From positions 186,001-250,000 of the forward strand of contig JALMLS010000480.1 of NCBI GenBank assembly GCA_038496445.1: a stretch of 64,000 nucleotides of DNA, in the 5' to 3' direction. This DNA is from Trichosphaerium sp. ATCC 40318. Its lineage: Eukaryota; Discosea; Flabellinia; Trichosidae. Below, one piece after another: positions 23,401 to 34,407 of this stretch. Position 1 is the first letter of the stretch. Each line of letters starts with the position of its first letter. A model generated the notes under the pieces. The model saw only the letters and a list, made by a program, of their open reading frames with translations. It was not told the DNA's origin and did no database searches. The translations under genes were made by a program, and so were the position numbers.

Positions 23401-24384
23401 AAATAGCCTTCATTATAGCAGCTTCACCGATACCCAACTCCACACCAGCAAAAGCGGGTGCAAGCTGTTATAAAAAGTAAGTAATGTCACATGACACAAC
23501 CACAATCAAAAGGAGAAGAGTAAGACATAAAAAAAAGTTGTACCTTGTTTGAACACAAATAGAGCGTTGGAAGCAAGTCATCTGGCGAGAGGATAAGCAC
23601 TTGGCAAAACAATTTACATAGGATATCCTGGAGCTTCAAGCGTGCTCTTGTTTTTACTAGTTGATCAAAAGCCTTTGATAGAGCCAAGTACGGAACACTT
23701 GAAAAAAACTGTTAGTTTTGACCTGCCAAAAAAAGCAAAAAAAACATTTTCGTTTTTCGCGGTTACGTACGATTCTCCATGTTTCCAAAGAGCTCCTTTG
23801 GCTAGTTTATGATCTGGTGGTTGTGTTATGGCAACATCTTCAAGCTCACTAGATGATAAGAGTCAGAAAAAAGTGATTGGTTGAAACAGGTCAAAAAAAA
23901 AACGTTTTGATGTTGTAACAGTTCAAAATGGTTCATTCTTTATGTGAACGCATTGCGCGATGTAATGGACAAACTGTAAGAAAATAAAATTCGTCGAAGA
24001 AAAAAATGTAACGAAAAAGCTGTTTACGTACAATTTTGGCTTGTTCTCTGTCTTGACCTCTTTTGTTACCTATGTATTCGTTAGTTTAAGGTTTTCGCGA
24101 TGTACAATTACTTGTTTCTCTTCTTTGATGTTTGATTGTATGTTAGGTGCGTTTTGTGGGTCATTTTCATCGTTCTCTGGCTTTTCGGTCTTGATAGCAC
24201 GCACTATCCGTTAAATCAATAAACAAAAAATTTACTGGTACGTACACTTCTTTGATGGCGTTTTTGATGAAGCGTCACTATTTCTCTTGCGTTTTTTTGA
24301 GTTAGGACCAAAAAAATCCCTACGTAACAGTTAGACTTGTTTAATTATCATAACAATATTAACTCACGATAGAGAGCTTTGCAT
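20404..24384 (-). CDS. LIG1: DNA ligase I, ATP-dependent
   Basis: Many short exons across 4 kb read as replicative DNA ligase I. Exon 1 gives MQSSLSDFFGPN, a PCNA-binding PIP box (QxxLxxFF) at the extreme N-terminus, followed by a Lys/Ser-rich linker. Then come the all-alpha DNA-binding domain (for example [20 protein letters not shown]), the nucleotidyltransferase motif I KYDGERAQ at about 22392-22409 with the lysine that carries AMP, motif III-type [23 protein letters not shown]-type strands, motif V-like [14 protein letters not shown], and the oligonucleotide-binding domain ending [14 protein letters not shown]. The last exon ([17 protein letters not shown]) ends at 20404. It seals nicks, chiefly between Okazaki fragments. 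All key motifs look intact. Individual internal exon ends were not all fixed. Confidence 0.93.
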
Positions 24385-24758
24385 AGTTGATTGTAGCGTT
24401 ATAAAGAAAAGTTACCGCGAAAACAGAGCAAAAAATTTTCAACGCATTTCTTTGCGCTTTTTGAATTTATCGTCCGAATGAGCGTCATTGCGAAGATTTC
24501 TAGGCGGTCACGCATAAATGGATCGTTATATGGCCTAGCATACGGTGGTAAGTTTATTAAATTAATAATACGTTTTATTTTGTTTTTGAACACTAAGAAA
24601 CCGCAAGTTTACATCGTTGAGTTCATATCATGTTTTTTTTGATTACTGCGAACTTGTTTTTATTTAAATCGCTACGATTACGCCACCTACGCTTAAAATG
24701 AGCGCAAGCGTTGTTATTTTTTAAGTTTTAGTACGCATTGTACTAAGGACGTTGACAG

Positions 24759-26932
24759 ATGCTTACGGATGTCAACTTGATGGATGGTTGCCACAAGAGG
24801 TAAAGCTAGCTTACGGAGAGGGTGGGTATGACTTGCCATTGGATCATGACTGGGAGAAGTTAAAAAACATGGATAAAAGGGTGCAACACCGTTACTGTCG
24901 CAAAATTAAACCTCTGGGGTACTGAACAAATCGCTAAATGTGTTTTTGTCTTTTCGTTACGCCAATTTCGTTTTTGCTTGCAGAAAGTACTTCTATTGTA
25001 AGAGTACATAGATTACGTTGTGGTTGCGGGCGTCGAAAACGAAAAACATAACTGCTGATTGACAATAATTTTTGTATTTTCGAAGATTTTCTGATTGTGA
25101 AGTTCTAAAGCACTAACTTCTCTTGCAAAGGGTCTATACAATCACCACACAACAAGCCCTTACTCTTACATCTCTTTGTTTAAGAAACGGTTTCTCTGCT
25201 CGTGGAATGGCTTCTCATCTATGTAATGGTGTAAAACATCGGTAAGCTTATTTTATGGATATTTTTTTATATTTTCATCAAAAACTTTTTTGGTGCTCAT
25301 CTAATATAACCCAGAGCTTGGAGGACACCATCACGTACATTCCAGAAATTGGTTTCAAATCTATCAGTTATCACAGCCTCTCCTACAGAGAGTGGCATAA
25401 TGAGAAACTCCTTAGGTTAGTTACAATTGAATTTTTTTTTTCAAAATAATTTTTTTTGGCTTTAAATGCCACTTTGTTGTGCAGTCTTTTTGCGGAACAA
25501 CTCAGGAATTTATAGGAATCCTATGCCATTGTTTTTGATCTTATTTTTATTTGATGTGGCTACTTAGGCCGATCAATTATGACTTACTTTTTTATTTTTA
25601 GAAGCTGGTGCCAGAATAGGACCTATTGGTGCATTGTACTTTGATGATCCTGAACAACTAGAAAATGTGTCTATAGAGTCTAGTCTAGTATCTCATTCAT
25701 ATCTTGTCAGTGCCTCTTATGCTTATGGTAAGCGTTCTTGAAATCCTTTTTTTTTTTTTTTTTGATTCAGATACCATCTTTTGTTTTCAGTTTTTTTTTC
25801 GATTCCTAAATCAGCTTTATCGCCTACACTTCTCCTATCTATTAAAAAACCCCACTGCACTCGTTATGTTTTAATTCTATCTTGTGAGGTGAAAAGGAGA
25901 AAGGGATAGACATAATTCTCCTTTTTCTTTTTTGTTCAATTTTATTAACTTTTTTTTGAATAGCTGTTGCTTGGGTTGTTTCTCAGTTTGTGCAAGAAAA
26001 AAGTGTTGAAGAAATTAGAAACGGTTTAGTACCTGCTGTAAGATCAGTTGAAGAATCATGGGAAAGACGTAGGCAGCCATGGCGGTATAGCTCTGATGTA
26101 AAACTCTCAAGTACAACAAATTAGCTTTTGTTTTTGTTTTTTTTTATTTTATCAGCTTGCGTTCTTTGAAATAAGCTGGGTTATATATTGATTTGGGTTG
26201 CTTACTCATGGTTTACAGTTACAAAAAATTTCGAAGAGCTTTTAAAAAATAGCAACGACTGGAGCGATGTTGAACATATTCGAGGATTGTGTGATAGTAA
26301 AGAAAATCCTAATCAAGATTGGATTAGTCAAGGAGGCTTACATGCTCTTGCTATGGCTCTTATGTCTGATATTGAACCTAAAGATATGTTAAAAGATGTT
26401 GCTAATCTTGGGTATGAGTTTTTTTGCCATCTTTTATCATAGTGATTGACAACACGATAAAAAACTCTAAATCTGTATTTTTTTGGACACTTTTTCAATT
26501 GTTATCTCCTAACTTTTTACGTCATTGAAAGTTCTTTTCACTTTTCTGTTAGTACTAATATCGTGGAAGAAAAAAACATTGTGCATAATGTCAAAAAAAC
26601 TTGTTCAAATTTTTTATCGCACCTTCTTTTTTTTCTCATTTTTTTCTTGTTTGTTTTTTACCTAACCATTGTTTTCGCTTAGTGGCTCTTCCTCTCATGT
26701 TTGTTCTGTTATTGGAAGTATATTAGGTGCAAGATTTGGTGATGAATGGATTGAAAAGAAACGGATAGAAAACCACCAACAATTTGAACAATATTGTGAT
26801 GGCATAGCAAAAAAAAGTGCAGAAGAATTAGAATTTCTTGATAAGTTTTTTGAACGTGAAAGGAATTCTATTACAGAGACTAATAGATGGGCAGCTAAAA
26901 TAAAAGAACATTTTGGTATGATAGTACGCTGA
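24759..26932 (+). CDS. ADP-ribosylglycohydrolase-family protein with altered metal site
   Basis: Exons 24759 to about 24919, 25131-25241, then from about 25316, 25603, 25965, 26220 and 26684 to 26932 join in phase. The order fits the ADPRH/DraG all-helical fold: DAYGCQLDGWLP, GVYTITTQQALTLTSLCLR, RAWRTPSRTFQK, EAGARIGPIGALYF, SHSYLVSASYA, then GGSSSHVCSVIGSILGARFG near the end. In active members the second is YTDDT and the last is GGDTDT, and these aspartates bind two Mg ions. Here they are TITT and GSSSH, so hydrolysis of ADP-ribose bonds is doubtful. It may be a non-catalytic relative. The first exon with the start codon was not found; it lies between 24385 and 24758, shared with the divergent ligase promoter. 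Confidence 0.7.
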
Positions 26933-27432
26933 GTCTAAGAAAAAAAAGAAATCAAAAAAAAAAAAAAGAAAAAAATCTTCAAATAAAATAAGCAAAACTT
27001 TACCTCCTTCTCTTTACCTTCCACTCTGTGATTTCTGAACAGTTGCAACTCATAAGACAAGACAGATACTAGTTAGAATAGAACCAAAGTCAACATTTGA
27101 TTAGTGTATCTTGTGCCAACCTACAATCAGATTTTTTAGCTCGTATTCTATTTCCTCCAAAACCGTTATTCGAATAATAAGGTGTACACTATTGAACTAT
27201 TTTACTGTAAGAAATTGTAACAGGCATAGCATTAAACACAATTTCAGGTATCATACATACTATCTGTTCCAAGAGCAGAACTATTGTTCAAAGCCTCACG
27301 TTTTTGCGACATTATGTGCACCTAAAGCTTTAAGACCTTTTTTTTTTTGTCACGTGTACAATAAATTGATTTGAGACACCACTTAAAACCAGGTTCAGTT
27401 GAAAACACCAACAAAGAAAGCTAGCTAGCTGT
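26933..27432. other. intergenic
   Basis: A-rich stretch after 26938, then no supported exon for about 500 bases between convergent genes. Confidence 0.35.
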
Positions 27433-29511
27433 CTAACTGAAAATAGAGCGTGATATTTCTGGAATTGGTAATTGTAATGGATGTACACCTGCAAGCTGTT
27501 TCAAAGCACTATTAGTGATATCATATCCTTGGCATTGCTTTGAGATTTTGCATAAAAGGAACCAAGAAAAAAGCAAAGTTGTGTTAAACTCACGTATTGT
27601 GATCGTTGGTCCTACTCTGCATAGACTATTGCGGCATGTATATGAAGATGTGCCTAAAGGCAATAATAACAGCTACTTGAGGCACAGTAGTTGGTGGTAA
27701 TTGAGTAACCGTTTTATTGGTTTTTGACTTTATTTCTGTTTCATTGATATGTTTCTGTGGGTTATTATAAAGATATCTTTACTATATACGATATACTTGA
27801 TGACATTATCCTTGAGAATAAAATGAGACTTTTTTCTAAAGGGACATGGATAATTCTTGATGATGATAAGTGTTCTGGTAATTTAATAAATGTACTCAGA
27901 CGCAGTTTGATAATACAACTAAAAATATAAAGTAAGCGAGTTTTCAAACCGAAAAAAATACTCCTCAAAGCCGCTCTCTGTGTGTACCCTGTTTTAGTGT
28001 ATATCTTGAATAAAGTGCCTTCTCTATTTACAATATATATATCGTACTTGGCATCTAGTGAAGCAATGAATAGTGGAAAAAACTACAGACTCGTGTTTGT
28101 TCTGTGAAAAATAAAAAAAAACTTTTGCTGTTTGTTCGAACAATTGAGTAGGTGTAGAGTGATCACACAATTTATAGATGTGCTATAATTGATGATGAAA
28201 TTAAAGAAAAAAAAGGGAGTACCTAAACCAAAGTCGGACATGACACCCATGTTTAGATGTGATGTCTTTTGATTGTACAGATATTTATATGTATTACTGT
28301 TCAAGTTGAGCTCAACAACACAATCTTTTCCCATGGCATACATAATATTTGAATGTGCATAACATATTCGCAATGGTATGAATGGAAGTCCAATGGCGTT
28401 GTATCCAAACATTTTAGATGCAAACCGAAGCTGGTATGCAATCCATGTCATTCTTAAAAAATTCCGAATCAGTAATTTTTTTGAAGCTTTTTTTTTGGTG
28501 TTTCTATCACGTACTGGTTGTTTTTCAAATTTATTTTTGTTATCACATCGCCACAATTAACATCTTTCGTTATACATATGAGATTTTCCTATGATTAAGT
28601 AAGCAATGATTGTTACCATGCCTTCAACAAAAAAAATTTCAATGAAAATGATCTCAACTAAAACAGTACGTCATCATCAAGGCACATATCTATAATTCTT
28701 GAAACTTTCTTTTTACCGTAAAATTCAATATCTAAAGTAGAAACTTGTTTTGTATTTAGGTCTATAGAGCGTAAACGTTTAGGGAAATCTTCTGCTGCAT
28801 AAATCACTCTATTTTTAGTGCAAACACATCCAGTCAATGATCGAAACTGTGCCTCGCTCATATCACCATCTTTGCTTCCTGATTCACCATTTCCAGTTAT
28901 TGTAAATAATCCAGGGTCATCACCAAAGTATAACTTACGTATACACTCTCTATTAAAGTCCGTAAAAATCACCTAAACAAGAAATCAAAAAAAAAACAGC
29001 AAAAAAACACAAACACGTGCTTAACTCTATTTTTATTTCAACGGTTTATGTGAACCGCAGAAAGTTCAATATGAGTTTCGCCGTTTGAATGGTAGTCTCT
29101 ATAGACCACAAAACCGCTTTTTTGCTTGTTTTCAGTTAATGTACGTACAGAGCCGTCAGTATCAAGCGTGGCGCCTCGAGTACACGATATCTGTGCTCCT
29201 CTCGACAAAGGTCCATCACTCAAACCTAAAATAATAAATATACAATACGCGCTTTAAACGCCAAAATACTTGCCTGACTTCTTATCCTTTAGTAATTCAG
29301 TAATTTTAAACACCTTTTGCATGTCCTAACAAAATAATAAGCGAAAAACCGTTAAAGGCGGTCGTACTCTGCCTTCGCGTGTAAGACTAATGAGCTTACG
29401 CGATACAGTGCTAAAACAACACATTTTCAGTGTTATTGTTGTATCCATTGTACCAATCATACATATAAGCTCTGGGGGCAGGTCAAGAAACAAACGCGCA
29501 GCATTGGCCAT
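27433..29511 (-). CDS. F-box protein with NHL-type repeats
   Basis: Start at 29511 (MANAARLFLDLPPELICMIG), an F-box. The first exon is 29368-29511. The second (to 29274) leaves through a GC donor (GCAAGT). Later exons give beta-propeller-like segments: VIFTDFNRECIRKLYFGDDP with GLFTITGNGESGSKDGDM and FRSLTGCVCTKN, then GLPFIPLRICYAHSNIMYA, and DAKYDIYIVNREGTLFKIYT. These have the (V/I)xxTDxxNxxIRK pattern of NHL repeats. Beyond 27960 the frame continues (KLRLSTFIKLPEHLSSSRII...), loosely BTB-like, and may end at the 27433 stop after LAGVHPLQLPIPEISRSIFS. An opposing open stretch on the plus strand (27440-27700) conflicts; the minus reading has better splice sites upstream. The part above 28080 is firm, the end is not. 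Confidence 0.6.
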
Positions 29512-29524
29512 TGTTAGTTAATCA

Positions 29525-29839
29525 CTAAGCGAAAACAATGTAGCTTAAATCCCTTAAGCCGTAAAAGTAAGCGACCGGCACTCTGACGCTATTTCTGAGC
29601 TCTCCAACGACCTTGCTAGTAGAACCTTCACTGAATGCCATTTCAGAGTTAAAACGGCCAGTAATGTCGGCATCCACTAAACATTTCCGCTTTGCGGCAA
29701 AAAAGCCGAATATTGTGCGAGTTTCCTGTATTTTAGAGCGCTTTTTACAAAGAAAACTCGCAATTTTTTTTGCTTTTTTGCTTCTCTCACAACGCCCCTG
29801 GAACGCACACAAATAGTCAAACTTGTCTCTTCTACGCAT
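29525..29839 (-). CDS. hypothetical basic protein (104 aa), doubtful
   Basis: A single uninterrupted frame starts MRRRDKFDYLCAFQGRCERS and is rich in Lys/Arg and Cys. It ends 13 bases upstream of the F-box/NHL start, where a promoter would be expected. No domain seen; possibly chance. Confidence 0.2.
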   Translation of the reverse strand: MRRRDKFDYLCAFQGRCERSKKAKKIASFLCKKRSKIQETRTIFGFFAAKRKCLVDADITGRFNSEMAFSEGSTSKVVGELRNSVRVPVAYFYGLRDLSYIVFA

Positions 29840-29946
29840 GTAAATCCCATACAGAGGCGGAAACGTTTAAGGGGATGTCGACATGTACGTTATTGGTGAA
29901 ACAAATGGCCACTGCAACAGCTTGGTAAGAAAACAGCTCTATTGAC

Positions 29947-30084
29947 AAGAAGTTTGATGGTGTCAATCTTAAAGAAATGTATGCTCTTGATAAAATGAAT
30001 GGCGAGTACAAGAAATGGGTTGAAAATGGACAACTCAATACACGAATGTTAGAACCTCACTCCACATTTTTTTACCTAGAATAG
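29947..30084 (+). pseudogene. fragment of an F-box/MORN_2-type gene
   Basis: A 46-codon open stretch contains MNGEYKKWVENGQLNT, one MORN_2/YwqK repeat of the kind seen at 19142-19798 and 45205-45693. There is no F-box or start codon near; 60 bases upstream a short out-of-context MYVIGETNGHCNS frame may be another broken repeat. Probably a relic of a third copy. Confidence 0.45.
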
Positions 30085-30462
30085 GCGGTTGTCCTTTTTG
30101 GAACAACACGTTAGACCAGTCCTCTGACCACCAATAAGCAAAGCGAAGGAACTACATTCTAAGTTAGGAAGTACGCCAAACTTGGTCATACAAAATAATG
30201 CAGGCGGGAAGCTCCTCTTGTTTTTGATAGCACAGGTACTAGAGTATCCAGTTTATGTATAATCCGAGAGTACTTTTGTAATTTATGCTAAGAGTAGCAA
30301 TTCACGTGATCGCTATCAGCAGTGACCTTTTGAACAGTAATAACATAATAAAGCGGTTCGTGTTGGTTACATTTTTATTCATTGATTTCAATCAATCTAC
30401 AAGCTTCGCTGTATTATACCCTGTAAGGCGTGTATGAGCCTACGTGGAACCAGAGCGCCATA
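30085..30462. other. intergenic
   Basis: No gene seen; one TTCACGTGAT at about 30301. Confidence 0.4.
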
Positions 30463-31489
30463 CTAGTTACACCAGTCAGGGCAAAAAGATGTCGGTCTTT
30501 TGCTGTGGAGGTTTTTGAACTCACACTGCATTTTTTCGACATTGGCTGACTCATCTGTTACATCAGACTCAGAGGAGTCTTGAAAGTTACCTTCTTCTTT
30601 TAAAAACGGGCGCAGTGGTACTTTGCTTGTTCGTTGTTCTGGAACTGCTCCTCTGGAAGGTAGTATACTAACAAAACAAACTAGTGTGAATGATTGAAAC
30701 AAAATAAAAAACTGCTTACGTGTCATCACAATATGTTTCTTCAGAGCATCCATTGTTTATGTTAGGGTTTGCAAATCCAGTATTAAAGGTGTTTTTCATA
30801 GGAGCTACTGGACGTTTTGGAATACCTAAATACTTATTATATCAACAACACAACAAAGGTATCGGCTTTAAAAACCAACGAAGTTTGCAACATACAATGG
30901 GGTACATAATTATCAATGCTGATTGATGAAAAGTCGGTTCTTCTTGGATCTACGAAACTCCCTGTATGACCTAAATAGTCGTTTAATACAACGCACACTA
31001 AACCAAAATCAGGGTACGTCTTGGAATATAAGAAGGATCCTGTCTATGATCTACTGGTAGCTCTGAGTAGTAACCTAAATACTTGTCATTACCAAACCTA
31101 AACAGATGACAATGTACGTTTTGGCGTTGTGAAAGGCTTGAAGTCGTTGTTACTGGCGACTTTAGGGGCCAGGATATTGCCTGGGTGACGTAAGTAGCCG
31201 CCTAGAATAGTTATTTCAAACATCAAAAAAGATACTTCATACCTCGTTGTTCACTCAAATCATGATTGTTATCTTCTCTACAGTCCATAAAGCTCTCTGG
31301 GTGATCTAAGCAAGTATTAAGCAACATGCTTAGGGGTTTTTTGGAAGTGTAAATACGAGGTGTTTCGTAGAAAACAGCTAACATCGTACTCCTAGTAGGT
31401 TTGTTCTTTCGTCTGAGATCTACAAAACTCTCTGTGTTACCTAAATACCTTGTTATACTATAAAACGAAAGAATAATAGCGTACTCCAT
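30463..31489 (-). CDS. protein built from repeated short exons, unknown function
   Basis: The final exon (30463 to about 30669) reads ILPSRGAVPEQRTSKVPLRP and ends SFCPDWCN. Upstream, five related units occur at about 31440, 31300, 31080, 30975 and 30830: YLGNTESFVDLRRKN, CLDHPESFMDCRED, YLGYYSELPVDHRQD, YLGHTGSFVDPRRTD and YLGIPKRPVAPM. Each begins at the DNA word TATTTAGGT or a variant, which could encode Tyr-Leu-Gly or be the 3' end of an intron (TATTTAG) plus the start of an exon. So the gene seems to have grown by copying an intron-exon unit. The start MEYAIILSFYSITRY is taken at 31489. Exact splicing is open. Confidence 0.5.
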
Positions 31490-32247
31490 GGTGCGCTCAT
31501 ATCAGGGATTGTTGTTGTTTAATATACTGCGAGCTGCTTTGTTTACAATGTATACTGAGTTAACGTTTTAAATTACTTTTCTTTGATTGATTGATATCTT
31601 TTCGTATCAAATTGGCGTACTAGTACTAGATTTACAATTAAAGCAGCCTGTGTATTAATTTGTGTCCATACAATATTTAGTTTTGTGGTGACAAATATTT
31701 AGCGTTCGGTAACCTCATTAGCACCAAAAGTCGTAAGCGGACTTTGAACAAAATCATTTACCATTTTGGGTATCTACATTAATCCCATTTCATGACCATG
31801 AGATTTTTGTTTATCACTGTTAGCATGCAGTTGGTTTGATCAACCAAAGTGCGTTTTGTTTACCTGCTGCACCTGTCACACAAAATATGACATGGAAAAA
31901 GTTTACGGAAAAATTTTGAATTTCTCTATTCCAAAAGTGACAGACTGACAATTTATAAGGTCACTTCTGTTCGTGAGATAATGCTTAACAGACAATATTG
32001 CTTATTATTATTGCATGAATACGTGACCAGAAGACATAGATCCATAATTGCACGTAATACTTTGATTAAAATTCAAATGCCTTTGCAAAAAGTACGAGCA
32101 ATCTCACTTTTAGCAGTACTGGTATTACAGTTGAAGTTTAAAATCACTGTCATATGCTCATATAAAGCATCAAATCACATGGGTCTCTATTCCCAACAGT
32201 GTAAATCTAGCCACACATATATTCGGCTAATCGCTTAAAACTAAAGT
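31490..32247. other. intergenic
   Basis: About 760 bases. A plus-strand frame at 31981-32238 has no support from domains or splice sites. Confidence 0.35.
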
Positions 32248-32717
32248 TCAGAATCTCTTCTGCTGCTTTGCTGATGTAGGATACTGGTATTGACTTCTTT
32301 CACCACAAGATAAGTAGAACCGTCCTTCCAAACACGGAAAGTACATTAAGCACACCTGGCGACCCTTTTGAGGAGCGTGACAATTTTTATGTTTGGTTGA
32401 AAAAACGTGTTCACAAAAAACATTATTTGGGCAATTCTTGTACATTGTCTGCACGCTTCTAAAGGATTCAATTGTCACAATCCAAGTGGTTTAGAGCCTT
32501 CTAAACAATACACGCGGTCCTTTTATCCAATTTCTACCCATAGAGCCGTGTTTGAGATAGTTTTACCCTCAGGGGCACGTAAATGCTTACACTCGTCTCT
32601 GGATGTTGTTATGGAGCAGTAGATGGCGGTAGAACGATAACACGTGGGAATCACATTGACTGGCTTTGGGCTTCTGCGCCGTATCTTGGGGTAGTCTTCG
32701 AGTTTAAGCCAGGGCAT
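32248..32717 (-). CDS. hypothetical cysteine-rich protein
   Basis: Two minus-strand open stretches may be exons of one gene: MPWLKLEDYPKIRRRSPKPV from 32717, and an end piece containing NCPNNVFCEHVF, HKNCHAP and VCLMYFPCLEGRFYLSCGE down to 32248. The Cys/His spacing looks zinc-binding (GRF or similar small finger). The join is not settled in phase. Low confidence on function. Confidence 0.35.
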
Positions 32718-32916
32718 TCTAGTTTCGATACATCAAAGAACGACCACGTACAATCTTAGAAAAGGTAATTTCTAGCAGTGGCAATACACTGAACCTTAGG
32801 TACGTACAAAGGCATAAACGCACAATCTTGCCCAAAAAATTAATCTGTTTTTTAATTATTTCCAAACTAACTAGTTTGTAGTTTGAACGCCTTCATTACC
32901 ACCTGAATAAAACGTG

Positions 32917-34181
32917 ATGTTTCGTATTCTATATTCGCTTTCTTTGCTACTTATATACACGAGCTATACACTAGGCGTGAGAATAAAAAATTTGAACGAT
33001 GCCATAAGCCACTGTGAGCAAACGCACGTGATTACTACATTATTTTCCGAAAATCGCTAATTTTTTTGTTTTCAGAAACCAGACACTACCAGAAGTACTC
33101 AGTATAGACGACTTTAATAAGTATAAGAACATGAGTCAAGCGTTGGGTGGAGACCATATGTGGCTTAATGTTAGAAACCGTAACGATGATCCGAACTACG
33201 TAACTAGTGTTTGTATACCTTGCCGAACAGATAACATGGGATGTGAGGATTGTAGGGTTGCGTTATCTTTTTTTAAATGGCTGGATAGTGGAAAGACTAT
33301 GATAACAAGTGACTTGTTTCTAAAGTCCGCAAATGGAAGCCTTCATGTGTATTTAAATAACTACTTTATGCCTCAGAATACTATTGGGCTAACAGCTAAA
33401 TGCATTAATATGCGTAATGCAGGTAAAGCATCATTAGGTCATTGGTTATTCAGCTATGATTTGTAGGGTTTCATTTCAGTCCTTGTGACACAAGAGGCGT
33501 AGTACAAGCCATTTGTGCTAATAACTGTTCGATGGACCCTCCACCAACAGATCCCTCATCAACTATTGCTCCACCGGTAACCGATGATGTGGTAATTAGT
33601 GAAATTTTCTATGTTGTCGGAACTTACATTACGCCTGGTACGATTTAGCATTACAAAAAATGATAAGAAAGTAATGTGAGTTTAGGAGATGTACTATTTT
33701 TGGAGAATACCATAATCTCTGTCGTGTCAAACTCTTCAATATTAATAGGAGGATGTCCTACTTTTAGTAAGAATATAGTTATTGACATAGATGAATTATT
33801 AGAACAAACAGGATCGTTTACCTTGATGAATTTCCAAGAAAATTGTGAGATTGCTCGAGAAAATATCAAGCTATCAGATACAAGTAATGCATGCCTCAAG
33901 CAGAGTACGTGTTGTTTCGAAGAAAGTTACTTATTGTTGTTTCTCTTTGATTCTTACTCTTTTACATAGCACGTGGAAAGTTGCTTATCTTGTTTTCTTC
34001 ATCTTGTACATCCCTATCAAAGACAACTTCAGATTTTCCGATAGTACCTGTAGTTGTTGCAATCGTATTGGTTGTTCTTGTTGTGATTGTGATACTGTTG
34101 TTAGCATTTTTTGTACCTTTATCTTCAGTTTGTCCATGTAAAAAAGAAGTTAGAGAAGAGAACCAAACAATGACAGCATAA
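32917..34181 (+). CDS. type I membrane surface protein (357 aa)
   Basis: Five exons join in phase: 32917-33023, 33076-33422, 33467-33637, 33668-33904 and 33970-34181, giving 358 codons. MFRILYSLSLLLIYTSYTLG is a signal peptide. The ectodomain has paired cysteines (CIPCRTDNMGCEDC), several N-x-S/T sites and a proline/threonine spacer (PPPTDPSSTIAPPVTDD). Near the C-terminus PIVPVVVAIVLVVLVVIVIL is one membrane helix followed by PCKKEVREENQ, a short cytosolic tail. The first intron begins GCACGTGATTAC, a GC-AG intron much like one in the cyclotransferase-like gene. It looks like an adhesion or receptor-like surface protein; no named family recognised. Confidence 0.75.
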
Positions 34182-34407
34182 CTAATAAAGACTGTGAATG
34201 TAACTTTCTGGTGTATCTGCAATCATATAAACATATAAAACTATGGTTGTCCTCCTCAACAGGATTTATGATAGCTCCAATTCTAGGTGGGATCATAAAT
34301 AGTAGATGTAAAGAACTCTCAAAAACCACAGCTACAGATCAACAAATTTCTCAAAGGCTCTGCTCTAAAACTTGTACAACTATACTGAAACTTTTTTAAT
34401 TGACATT

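Noticed and set aside
27515-27700. Plus-strand protein over the end of the F-box/NHL gene
   Set aside because: No partner exons or start; minus-strand exons have better splice sites. Kept only as a caution.
31981-32238. 85-codon plus-strand frame
   Set aside because: No domain, signal or splice support in an AT-rich spacer.
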